A stretch of DNA of 64,000 nucleotides. Source: JAGOTP01 sp964567995 (GTDB lineage Bacteria; Patescibacteriota; Patescibacteriia; 2-12-FULL-60-25). The notes under the pieces were generated by a model, which did not search any database, had not been told where the DNA came from, and saw only the letters and a program-made list of their open reading frames with translations. This document shows, one piece after another, positions 1 to 7,900 of the stretch (positions are counted from its first letter, which is position 1; each line of letters starts with the position of its first letter). A program made the position numbers and the translations under genes. The stretch covers positions 166,493 through 230,492 of the forward strand of contig CAZMOB010000003.1 in assembly GCA_964567995.1 (NCBI GenBank), read 5' to 3'.

Positions 1-2
1 GT

Positions 3-2282
3 GAAACCAAAATCGTTCGTGCGGGTGGCCAGTGGTTCGTGATCGGTGGTAACGCCGAAGTTGCGAATGATCAAAACGTCACCACCCAGTTCGCGAAAGG
101 CAGCATTTGGAAACTCGATGGCACACGTTTGACGGCCGTTCAAAATATTCCTGCGTTCCGTTTCGTGTCCGGCGTCTGGCAAGGTAAGGACCAAGTCCTT
201 GTCGCAACCAGCGACGTTGTGAGCACCCCCTTCTCTCCAGATCGCTACTGGATCTTCGATGGAGCAAGTCTCCGCGAAGTGTCCGAGGAAGCCTTGAGCG
301 TTGGTCTTTTGTCGAACGATGCACGCGAAGTTCGCGCGGCTCATGCTGGCGAAACCTGGCTTATCACGCTTGGTAAAAACCTCATCCGTTTCGATGGTGA
401 ACACATGACGAGCGAGAACAAGACCCGTGATTTCTTCACGGCCGTGAGCTCGAACGGTCAAGGTGTGTACATGCTCGGCGGGGCGGTATCGACTCCAGAT
501 CAGTCGTTTGCGACGCAGCCTCTGACGGCTAAACTCGTCGAAGTTCGCGAAGACATGAATGCACCTGTGACGACCCCCGCAAACCTTGTGTCTCGCTTGC
601 GCGGCCCAAGCATCAACGTCACGGCGATCCCACGTACCAACGTGGTCGGCGATGGCAAGATCTATACCTTCCGTGTAACCGCGACTGATACGGATGGCGT
701 TGCCAACACGTCGATCATCGTAAACGGTGCCAAACTCAAAACCTGTAATACGAACGTCTGTGAATACACCCAGACCTACTACACGAACGGTCAGCCAACA
801 CGCTCGATCGAATTCATGGGTGGCGCAACGGACAAAGCGGGGTACAGCAATACGAGTAAACCCGTGACACTGACGATCGACCGCGCGTCGACCGTAAGTG
901 CTGCCAATGAGAAGCTCGGTGAAACCGACTCCACAGGGCAAGTGATCACCATCCCAAACAACAAAACCTGGAACCGCGATACGAACTCTGGTTTGACCTG
1001 GATGGTCTGGCGTCAACCAGAGCAAACCGAACTCAAGGACAACGAACAAACAACCGTCGTCTTTGCGGTTCAACGCTCCGCTGGTCTTGGTCGCGTGAAT
1101 ATCGTGGTGAACGGCAACGATGATCGCTCGTGTGATTTCACGAGCCAAACGGACATTCGCGTCTGTACGATCACCCTCACGGGCGCTGACTACATCGCTG
1201 GAACCGAAATCTTCGTCAACGCTCAGCTCTTCAACTCACAAAACACCGAAGCCCAGTCCGTCTGGACAGATGGAATCCGCATCAAGCGGACCGGCGATGA
1301 AAAAACAGTGCTGACAAACGGTCAAACCGTTCAGCTTGCCACCAACCCACGCCCGGTCTTCGTGACAGCCCTTACAGTCAACCCAGACAACTCGAATGTT
1401 CGTCGCGGTGATTCGTTCAAGGTGCAAAGCAAGAGTCAAAATACCGGTAACGGCTTGATGAACGTCGAGATCTATCAGAACGACAAAGTCATCCGCAACT
1501 GTTCCGTTGGAACGGTGGTGAGCCCCGTCAACTGCGAAGCGACCATTGATACAACCGCCATGCAGGCTGGCACATCGCTCAGCTTCGTGACGCGCGCAAT
1601 CGACACCCGCTTAAACGTGATCTGGAGCAATACGCGTGTCATCACGATCCGAGACACGACCATGCAACCTCAGCCGCTTAATGCGCAAGGTCCGATCAAG
1701 GTCTGGAACTGGATGACGCCTGACATCTCCGAGATGTACAACTGGCAGACGACGTACGCCGTCGGTGCCTGGTCTCCAAACGGTATTGAGCGCATCGAGA
1801 TGATGGTCGACGGCCAAGTCGTCCGCACGTGTTCATTCGGTGTCACAACCGGCAACCGTGAATGTGACGTCGTCCTCAAAACCGACGACTACGCCGACAT
1901 GCACAGTCTCTCGGTCAACGCTCGCATCACGGATGGTAAAGGCAATAAAGCCTGGTCCGATGTGCGCTCAGTCCTCATTCGTCGCGTGTGGGTCGACGAC
2001 ACGACCGGACAAGTTCCGGCCTACGCCTCCATCGCGACGAACGATAACGCTGGCTATAACGTTGGCGAACGTATCACCTTCAAAGCCCGTGGCTGGTCTC
2101 CCTACAATGTGGAACGCATTCACATCTACTTGAATGGAACGAAAGTCGCTGACTGCCCTGGACAGATCTGTGAATTCACCTCCGCGCCTATCACGACGAA
2201 CCAAGTCGAATACCAGGCCCGCGCCATTGATGCGGCTGGCAACTCCGCTTGGACCGGATTGATCGGAATGAGTAAGAAATAA
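3..2282 (+). CDS. Large repeat-containing surface protein, 5' end cut by window edge
   Basis: The reading frame is open to the first bases of the window, so the gene begins upstream; the GTG at 39 is only the first internal start. About 759 residues are visible. The first 180 or so have short beta-rich repeats of a propeller kind (IWKLDGTRL, YWIFDGASL, LIRFDGEHM). After that come at least five Ig/fibronectin-like units of roughly 100 residues, each with a pair of cysteines (CNTNVC, CDF...VC, CSVG...NC, CSFG...EC, CPGQIC) that probably form one disulfide per unit. Recurrent phrases are VNG/YQND, RAIDxxGN and WSxxxxI. This fits an exported adhesin or surface stalk; the function is inferred from architecture only. 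A terminator follows. Confidence 0.85.
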   Translation, partial: ETKIVRAGGQWFVIGGNAEVANDQNVTTQFAKGSIWKLDGTRLTAVQNIPAFRFVSGVWQGKDQVLVATSDVVSTPFSPDRYWIFDGASLREVSEEALSVGLLSNDAREVRAAHAGETWLITLGKNLIRFDGEHMTSENKTRDFFTAVSSNGQGVYMLGGAVSTPDQSFATQPLTAKLVEVREDMNAPVTTPANLVSRLRGPSINVTAIPRTNVVGDGKIYTFRVTATDTDGVANTSIIVNGAKLKTCNTNVCEYTQTYYTNGQPTRSIEFMGGATDKAGYSNTSKPVTLTIDRASTVSAANEKLGETDSTGQVITIPNNKTWNRDTNSGLTWMVWRQPEQTELKDNEQTTVVFAVQRSAGLGRVNIVVNGNDDRSCDFTSQTDIRVCTITLTGADYIAGTEIFVNAQLFNSQNTEAQSVWTDGIRIKRTGDEKTVLTNGQTVQLATNPRPVFVTALTVNPDNSNVRRGDSFKVQSKSQNTGNGLMNVEIYQNDKVIRNCSVGTVVSPVNCEATIDTTAMQAGTSLSFVTRAIDTRLNVIWSNTRVITIRDTTMQPQPLNAQGPIKVWNWMTPDISEMYNWQTTYAVGAWSPNGIERIEMMVDGQVVRTCSFGVTTGNRECDVVLKTDDYADMHSLSVNARITDGKGNKAWSDVRSVLIRRVWVDDTTGQVPAYASIATNDNAGYNVGERITFKARGWSPYNVERIHIYLNGTKVADCPGQICEFTSAPITTNQVEYQARAIDAAGNSAWTGLIGMSKK

Positions 2283-2302
2283 AACCTCCAAACACCAAAC
2301 AA

Positions 2303-2335
2303 ACGACCTGTCGCCTTGTGCGATGGGTCGTTTTT
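2303..2335 (+). terminator. Terminator of the surface-protein gene
   Basis: ACGACC pairs with GGGTCGT across an inner TGTCGC/GTGCGAT helix and is followed by TTTTT, 20 bases after the stop codon. Confidence 0.75.
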
Positions 2336-2362
2336 GGTTAGCGTTTCGCCCGGAGGTACACC

Positions 2363-2794
2363 ATGAGCCATCTCTTGGCACAAGACCCCTACCCGTTCCT
2401 CGACAGAGAGGGAGCACAACTCATCGTTTACGTCACCGGTTCCTTCCTTGCCGGCGGATCCCTGGTTCCCAGGAAAGAGCAGACATCCGGTGGTACGAGG
2501 CGCGTCATTCTAGGTCGTACAACCTGGACCCCACACTACGGAGGCAAGCTCACCACGAACGAACGGGCCTGCTGGCTCCTCATGGGAGACCGGAGCGGTC
2601 AACGAGAACTGTTCTGGCGAGATGGTGAGCGAGTAGACTGCATGCTCACACCACGCACCATTCTGTCATGGCTGGGTGTCCAGTCCATTCTTCTCGAAGG
2701 GTATGTCCCAGCAACCCCTGTCAACGTAAGAGAAGCACTGGTTCAGGTCTACACAGCCATCTACTGGATGAACGGAGATCTCCCCTATCGGTAA
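2363..2794 (+). CDS. Hypothetical protein, 143 aa
   Basis: I do not recognise this protein. ATG at 2363 is preceded by GGAGGT at a good distance, so the start is firm. It is a compact soluble sequence with no signal peptide or membrane segment. It has a beta-rich N-terminal half (LIVYVTGSFLAGGSLVPR), a WLLMGDRSGQRELFW stretch, and a helical C-terminal end (VREALVQVYTAIYWMNG). It begins just after the terminator of the preceding gene, and I see no clear -35/-10 of its own. A CCGCAG/CTGCGG hairpin at about 2812-2830 may end it. Confidence 0.7.
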   Translation: MSHLLAQDPYPFLDREGAQLIVYVTGSFLAGGSLVPRKEQTSGGTRRVILGRTTWTPHYGGKLTTNERACWLLMGDRSGQRELFWRDGERVDCMLTPRTILSWLGVQSILLEGYVPATPVNVREALVQVYTAIYWMNGDLPYR

Positions 2795-2872
2795 ACATCA
2801 CGCTACCCGTCCCGCAGGGGTCTTCTGCGGCCCCATCTTTGTCTGATCTACTTGGTCAGCCAAATACGCGGT

Positions 2873-3529
2873 CTAGTCTTTCAGTACATCACCAATCGTA
2901 AGCTGAAGTTCCTCATCCAGCTGCTCCAAAGGAATACTAGCTCCTCCAAAATAGATCCGCTCTTGAAATGAACGCACCTTGTTCAGCAACTCACTTCGTT
3001 TTTCAGATTGAGTAGAAAAGTGTTCCAATTTCTGCAAACGCTGGTGCATGAGTTCAAGTTCTCGGTTCGCCTCACGCAGATGACCGGCAAGCGCTTCCGG
3101 CTGAGCGAGCCAACACTCAATCCAAATCTCAGGCTGCAGCAATTCGATCTCTTCTCGTTCTGCTCCTTGCAGAGCTGTCCCACTTTCAGAATGAGCAAGC
3201 AACTGAGACAATGTCGACGTTTGCGTTCGATCGCGTAAACGCTTCAATAAAAAACCGGTTGTTGGGCGAGCCGTTTCAAGTACCTTCCGCCATTCGAACT
3301 CCGCTCCCTCTGTTTCGACAAAACGCTGAACAGCTCTTCGTGCCGGCCAAGCCAGAACTGCTTGTTGCAGCACCCGACCAGCCAGTTCAGCCTGTGACAA
3401 CGCTGCATGTGACGCGGAGTCGTTCAATAACTGCCGCGCTCGCTCTCGTTCATCAGACGGTAAATACTCCATGATCGAATCCATGAAATCCAAGAGCTCT
3501 AATCGATCGCGAGTCGTCAAAAAGGACAT
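2873..3529 (-). CDS. Hypothetical helical protein, 218 aa
   Basis: This is an all-helical, Glu/Leu/Gln-rich soluble protein that I do not recognise. The frame extends to a GTG at 3553, but the ATG at 3529 (MSFLTTRDRLELL) has GGAAAG upstream and gives a more natural N-terminus. Residues about 150-200 look like a coiled coil (AGHLREANRELELMHQRLQ). It is convergent with the orphan upstream of it on the plus strand and divergent from the gene at 3634. No catalytic motif is visible; a structural or scaffolding role is only a guess. Confidence 0.65.
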   Translation of the reverse strand: MSFLTTRDRLELLDFMDSIMEYLPSDERERARQLLNDSASHAALSQAELAGRVLQQAVLAWPARRAVQRFVETEGAEFEWRKVLETARPTTGFLLKRLRDRTQTSTLSQLLAHSESGTALQGAEREEIELLQPEIWIECWLAQPEALAGHLREANRELELMHQRLQKLEHFSTQSEKRSELLNKVRSFQERIYFGGASIPLEQLDEELQLTIGDVLKD

Positions 3530-3633
3530 AGAAAACTTTCCATAGAATAGCACACCCTAACGACGGGCTTATAGAAAAAGGAATAATTCTTTACATAACT
3601 CTCTCTTTTTGCTAGGTTTTTTAGCGAGCGATC

Positions 3634-4599
3634 GTGCTCAAGGAGGGAAAAATTCCAACCAAAGACAAACGCTGGAGATACACGTGCAAACGTGAACTCT
3701 CGGCAGAAGAACAGGCCCAGGGCGACCACCCCTGGTGCGGAATCGAATATGGGTTCGGCCGCGTGCGAAAATTCGTCCGCGGCGTGGCCCACATCGATTA
3801 CATCGATCATGGCTCCATGGGGGAAGATGGCACGTTTCGACGACGGAGCACGCGGGCAAATCAGGAGTTGCCCAGAGCAGCGTTCCCTTATCGTCCCCCT
3901 ACGGCAGGCGACTTCGTCACCGTCAGCCGCAAGTTCACACCTACCCAGTGTCTGATCCGAGTGGACATCTGGGGCAAGAGCCGGCGCGGGCGACGTGGGC
4001 GAAAAGCAGGACAGGCGCAGCTTGCCACGCTGAGAGTCATGAACGAGATGTACTGGGAGCAGCGGAACCAAGAGGAGAAGGGGTGGCTCCGTCAACCTCG
4101 ACACATCGACGACAGTCTCGAGGGGGTGCTCGCTCCGCATGTCCTCGAAGAAGCCCTCCGTCAAGCGGACGAACCGCCGTCTGATTCCCCGTTCCAGCTC
4201 GGAGCCTACTGCGAGGAGGATGGGCTGACGACCATCGTCACGCTCGACGAGGTCGGGTTCTCCGATGGCGCGTACGACGGCTGGCCGACGGTTGGGGTTG
4301 GCCCGAACCGGCCGTCGATCTACCCGGAACTCTATAGCTGGGAGCATGCTCCCGAGGAGCTGACAACCTTCCGCGTGCCGCCGGGCGCGTTCGCCGACGG
4401 CTACTCTCTCGCAGTTCCGGAAGGCCAGGAGAACTACCGCACGGTCGAACCGCAGCAGGTCGAAGTCTACAAGCCGTACCGCAAGGTCCGGGTGGTGCGA
4501 CGGTGGGGACGCCTCGAGAACGGCAAGCTGGTCTGCGAGATCTACGCCGAGTGGCTACCGGACGACTACGTCATCACCAACAACAGGTGGTGCAAGTAA
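3634..4599 (+). CDS. Hypothetical protein, 321 aa
   Basis: I do not recognise this protein. It is soluble, basic in the first half (GKSRRGRRGRKAGQAQ around residue 113-128) and acidic/aromatic in the second, with no signal peptide. The GTG at 3634 is the only standard start in frame, but AAGGAGGG lies inside the coding sequence just after it (3640-3647). A start at the ATT codon 3652 would sit at ideal spacing from that site, so the true N-terminus is uncertain by six residues. The gene is visibly richer in GC than the housekeeping genes and has its own strong terminator. Confidence 0.7.
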   Translation: MLKEGKIPTKDKRWRYTCKRELSAEEQAQGDHPWCGIEYGFGRVRKFVRGVAHIDYIDHGSMGEDGTFRRRSTRANQELPRAAFPYRPPTAGDFVTVSRKFTPTQCLIRVDIWGKSRRGRRGRKAGQAQLATLRVMNEMYWEQRNQEEKGWLRQPRHIDDSLEGVLAPHVLEEALRQADEPPSDSPFQLGAYCEEDGLTTIVTLDEVGFSDGAYDGWPTVGVGPNRPSIYPELYSWEHAPEELTTFRVPPGAFADGYSLAVPEGQENYRTVEPQQVEVYKPYRKVRVVRRWGRLENGKLVCEIYAEWLPDDYVITNNRWCK

Positions 4600-4617
4600 A
4601 AAAGGGGGAAAGCAGAA

Positions 4618-4667
4618 GGCGCTCACTCGTCCAGGGGAAGACGAGAGGGCGCCGCTTTCTTTTTTCT
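4618..4667 (+). terminator. Strong terminator, probably bidirectional
   Basis: A 13-pair interrupted stem (GGCGCTC...CTCGTC with GACGAG...GGCGCC) is followed by CTTTCTTTTTTC. On the other strand the stem is followed by a CCCCCTTTTTT run, so it can also stop transcription coming leftward from the kinase unit. Confidence 0.85.
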
Positions 4668-4693
4668 TCCATTTAGAAACTTCTTGCCCCGAT

Positions 4694-4827
4694 CTGCACC
4701 TCTTTGATCCTCCGAGAGAATCCCAAAGCTGCAGCGGTGGTCGGGTCACCGCAAGTATGTGACGAGGTGTATCGTTTGCACGATACGTGAAGCGCGAGAG
4801 ACGCGCGGCCACACCCGACGTGGAAGA
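4694..4827 (-). ncRNA. Structured RNA element, copy 1 (kissing-loop architecture)
   Basis: Read on the minus strand from the base after the kinase stop codon: hairpin P1 CCAC-GTCGGGT-GTGG (4823-4809); P2 GCGCG/CGCGC (4806-4792); variable hairpin P3 GTATCGT-gcaa-ACGATAC (4786-4769); P4 GCGGTG-ACCCGAC-CACCGC (4752-4734); P5, a long hairpin CTGCAGCTTT ... GGTGCAG with an inner GATTCTC-tcg-GAGGATC (4734-4694). The seven-base loops of P1 and P4 are exact complements, so they can kiss. A second copy lies at 5918-6050. P5 keeps a pair as T-G on the minus strand that would be C-A on the plus strand, which favours minus-strand transcription. I know no RNA family of this shape; the function is unknown. 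Confidence 0.7.
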
Positions 4828-5778
4828 TCATTTTGCGAACTGACGCTCCAAGCGTCGGAACGCTTGAAAGAGCGTTTTCATACTGGGACGTTTGGCTCGC
4901 TGGGGTGAAAGTCCGGCCGTTACCAACCGGCGAAGCTTGGCCGGAATTCCAGCCGGCCAGCGGAGCCGCACCGCTCCTCGCATTGCCGCATCGAGGCATG
5001 CATCTTCTGTTTCCGCTTCATACGGGTACATTCCCGTCATCTTGCGATAGACCGTTGCGGCCAGACAGAATATGTCTTCTGCCGGGAGAGGTTTTTCCGA
5101 TCTCGCCTGCTGAGGAGACATGTATGGCGGAGTTCCCGCCTGGTCACCCGGTTTAGAGGTGAGTCCAGTCACCGCCGGATTGTCGACGTATGCCACATTG
5201 AAGTCGACGAGAACGGCCTCACCGAGAGCATTCAGCATGATGTTCTCAGGCTTCACGTCACGATGAATGATCCCGTTTCCGTGCAAGGCAAGGAGACCGG
5301 AAGCGATCTGCGAAAGATATCGAAAGAACTCTCGACCAGCGATGTTCCGCCCTTGAGGGAATGCCTCTTGCAGACGCTCGAGCACACTATACGGTATCTC
5401 CGCGTCCAAAAGACCAGCCTGCAGTTCACCGTACGTATACTGTGTCACGATATGCGGACATGAGACACCGCTCTCCCTGAAGAAGCGAAGAATGTCCTGC
5501 CCCCGACAGAAGTTATTCAGTGCGGTCGGATCATCGACCCACTGAGGAAGGAGCATGCTGAGAGCGAATATCTGACCATCAGAGACTCTCCGTACTTCGT
5601 ACACACGAGCGAAAGTGCCTGCACCAATCTCGGCGCAGACTTGATACTCACGAAAAGTACCTCCTGATACAGGATAGTGGCTCTCCAGAACATCCGACCT
5701 TGAGTACCGTCTCTCGTAAGCCGCTCTGATCTTGTCCGCGAGCTCCCGCATTCGCTTCTCGGAATCTACTGTGCTCAA
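4828..5778 (-). CDS. Hanks-type Ser/Thr protein kinase with atypical ATP-site residues
   Basis: Eukaryotic-like protein kinase fold of 316 residues without a membrane segment. Glycine loop IGAGTFARV is at 51-59, catalytic loop HRDVKPEN at 172-179, metal-binding VDFN at 191-194, activation-segment end GTPPYMSPQ at 215-223, helix F Asp in AEDIF near 235, and KRPS near 296-299. Two canonical residues differ: the VAIK lysine position reads FALS (Ser74), and DFG is DFN. D174, K176, N179 and D192 remain, so it may still bind nucleotide or be a degenerate kinase. The start is TTG with GAGGAGG upstream. The same RNA element lies downstream and upstream of it. It probably forms a transcription unit with the 499-residue gene before it. 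Confidence 0.88.
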   Translation of the reverse strand: MSTVDSEKRMRELADKIRAAYERRYSRSDVLESHYPVSGGTFREYQVCAEIGAGTFARVYEVRRVSDGQIFALSMLLPQWVDDPTALNNFCRGQDILRFFRESGVSCPHIVTQYTYGELQAGLLDAEIPYSVLERLQEAFPQGRNIAGREFFRYLSQIASGLLALHGNGIIHRDVKPENIMLNALGEAVLVDFNVAYVDNPAVTGLTSKPGDQAGTPPYMSPQQARSEKPLPAEDIFCLAATVYRKMTGMYPYEAETEDACLDAAMRGAVRLRWPAGIPAKLRRLVTAGLSPQRAKRPSMKTLFQAFRRLERQFAK

Positions 5779-5917
5779 GACACACCGCCTCCTCTCTTCG
5801 GGTGCACGACGAAACGGTCGCGCACTCCCGATCTCATGAGAAAACCTGTTTTTCTATTGAAATCGGGATGGAAGAACAGGCCATTCGACCATAGTTTCCT
5901 CTTTTTTACAAGAACTC

Positions 5918-6050
5918 CTGCAGCTCTTTCCTCCTCAGAGAGAAGATCAAAGCTGCAGCGGTGGTCGGGTCACCGCAAAGAGCCAAGCGAGAGGTCTTGC
6001 TTCCACAAGACCGTGAAACGCGAGAACCGCGCGGCCACACCCGACGTGGA
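5918..6050 (-). ncRNA. Structured RNA element, copy 2
   Basis: Second copy of the 4694-4827 element, between the 499-residue gene and the kinase. P1 CCAC-GTCGGGT-GTGG (6049-6035), P4 GCGGTG-ACCCGAC-CACCGC (5976-5958) and the linker sequences are almost identical to copy 1. P3 is a different seven-pair stem, GGTCTTG-tggaag-CAAGACC (6012-5993). P2 is GCGCG/CGCGT, with a G-U pair on the minus strand that would be an A-C mismatch on the plus strand. P5 is a perfect CTGCAG/CTGCAG helix extended by CTTT. Stem retention with sequence exchange argues for a conserved RNA structure. It could act as a 3' UTR of the upstream gene, a leader of the kinase gene, or a free processed RNA. Confidence 0.7.
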
Positions 6051-6071
6051 AGATTAGAAGACCTAACTCAG

Positions 6072-7571
6072 CTAAACATATCTATCGCGGATAAACGCAG
6101 GAACCTCCTCGCCTCGAGAGATTACATAGAGTATCAGCATGGCACGACAACGTGTTTCACGCTCGCGGATCAGACCAGCCACACATGCAGCGGTCCCCAT
6201 GCGACCACCACGAGCTTCAGCGAGAGCGAACGTCTCCAGAGCGATATCCTCATTGGTGGTTGCCTTAATCTCAGCACTAAAATATTCTCGCTCCGCTTCG
6301 TCGAGCAGGGAAAACTGATCGACACCCGGGATCATCGACAGGACCGAAAAACCCGTGCAGCGCAGGAGCGGATCGGACAGAATCGTCGTGAACTGTCTTG
6401 CAATCTCGACATACCCGTGCACACTCAGGGCATACACGATACGCTGAACGGTCGCTGCGGACGTAACATCGGTCGGATTGAGTGCCGAGACCAGCGCCCC
6501 ATAGTCACCCGAACTACCGGTTTCGATGTACATGTATGCCAGACCACGAATACGTCTGTCCGCCTCTTGACCGAAGTAGCCGAGGAGTGAACGCGCTTCC
6601 GAGGCCCTATCTTGAGACAGGTATTCTTTCGCAACCGTCAGCAGGAACATTGCACGATCTTTAGAGCCTTTAAACACTTCCCCCTTGGTCACTCGACTCA
6701 CGATGCGTTCGATATCCTTCTCATCATGAGTTACTTCATAGGTTCTCAGGGCGAGCCAGGCGAATTGGCGGGGATCTGAAGTCCTTGCCGCGAACTCACG
6801 CACTCGTCGAATAGCGGTAAGATCCCCAGAGAACCGAGCGATATGAAGCCAGCAGAATGAAACTTCGCCGTGGTTCACTCCTTGAAGAATGTTTGCTGCT
6901 TCGAGGAAGTGGCCACCATGTGCCAGCGCGAGGATCAGGTGCGGCATGCAGTAATACGCGATGGCAGTATCATTCGCAGAGAAGCGCGGGAGTGCCGTGT
7001 ACAGTTTACGAAGGTGATCCAGATCCTCAGATTCACGTGTAGCCATCGCGATCATAGCACCGATCTGAAACTGATTCTGGATGCTTCCAGCCATACAGTC
7101 CTTCGCCCCCCTAAGAAGATCTTCGACACGCAGTCTTTCAGGGAGAGGCTTGCCTTGAAAGATCTGTTCAGCACGTGACATCGCTTCTACTTCTTCAGCA
7201 GTAAACACTGCCCCGCGTTCGTACATGCGTCTCATGACAGGAGCCGAAAGTTTAAGAAGCTCCACGAGCTCAGAGCTGGTGGGACCGTCGAGAGCAACCG
7301 ACCGCCTAGCCTTGATCCAGGCACGGAGGTCAGTCATTTCGGTATTTCCCTTGGCGAGATAAATACAGGCCTCTCGCCTCCAGTCCATCTCCTCGGTCAC
7401 GGTGAGCTTGGCGCCACTATCAGCCCATACGAGAGAATCACCATGGAGAAGATCGAGGACCTTAGAGCTCTTAGCGAGCAGATCATCGATACGCCTTTCT
7501 GCCTCCTCCCTTGTTCTGGGCGGCTTATAGCCCTGCCATGCTCTGAATCGACTTACCCTTCTGAGGATCAT
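6072..7571 (-). CDS. Hypothetical alpha-helical repeat protein, 499 aa
   Basis: I do not recognise a family. From about residue 140 on, the sequence looks like an alpha solenoid of degenerate helix pairs (for example ALAHGGHFLEAANILQGV, MFLLTVAKEYLSQDRASEARSLL, AYMYIETGSSGDYGALVSAL), resembling TPR-like repeats without a strict consensus. It has no signal peptide or membrane segment. ATG at 7571 has AGGAGG seven bases upstream. It is followed after 22 bases by the structured RNA and then by the kinase in the same orientation, so the two proteins may work together, the solenoid perhaps as scaffold or substrate; that is inference from neighbourhood only. Confidence 0.75.
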   Translation of the reverse strand: MILRRVSRFRAWQGYKPPRTREEAERRIDDLLAKSSKVLDLLHGDSLVWADSGAKLTVTEEMDWRREACIYLAKGNTEMTDLRAWIKARRSVALDGPTSSELVELLKLSAPVMRRMYERGAVFTAEEVEAMSRAEQIFQGKPLPERLRVEDLLRGAKDCMAGSIQNQFQIGAMIAMATRESEDLDHLRKLYTALPRFSANDTAIAYYCMPHLILALAHGGHFLEAANILQGVNHGEVSFCWLHIARFSGDLTAIRRVREFAARTSDPRQFAWLALRTYEVTHDEKDIERIVSRVTKGEVFKGSKDRAMFLLTVAKEYLSQDRASEARSLLGYFGQEADRRIRGLAYMYIETGSSGDYGALVSALNPTDVTSAATVQRIVYALSVHGYVEIARQFTTILSDPLLRCTGFSVLSMIPGVDQFSLLDEAEREYFSAEIKATTNEDIALETFALAEARGGRMGTAACVAGLIRERETRCRAMLILYVISRGEEVPAFIRDRYV

Positions 7572-7791
7572 GTCATAACCTCCTGGTCTGTCTTTTGACT
7601 TGTGAGAGAACCGTCAGAAAGAAATCTGACAACACTTCGGAAACCCTCTTCGATTTCGAAAAAGTAGGGCTGCCGACCCGAAAGATTAGTTTAACATCTC
7701 TAAAAAAACAAGCCTCTTTGCAATAAAGACTCAACATCTTCTCCAAATATACCTTTTTGTTTTCTCTTTTTCCCTCAACCCAGCCTTTTTC

Positions 7792-7820
7792 TTGACGGTT
7801 TCTCTCATTTCCCCTATACT
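7792..7820 (+). promoter_or_regulatory. rpsA promoter
   Basis: TTGACG, 17-base spacer, TATACT; about 80 bases before the rpsA ATG. This leader is long compared with other housekeeping genes here. Confidence 0.75.
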
Positions 7821-7900
7821 CGCGCACGACTGTTCGAAGTGCGTTTTTCAGAGTCGTACCCTTGTGGACGGAACCTGGACCACCAAACAGCTCAATTTGT

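Noticed and set aside
3517..4347. 276-codon antisense frame opposite the 3634 gene
   Set aside because: Arg/Pro/Val-rich shadow without SD; it overlaps the start region of the 3529 gene.
4694..6050. Integron-type attC sites (gene followed by a palindromic element twice)
   Set aside because: A GTTRRRY-like core is present only near copy 2 (GTTAGGT) and not copy 1, no integrase is visible, and the minus-strand-specific G-U pairs point to RNA rather than folded DNA.
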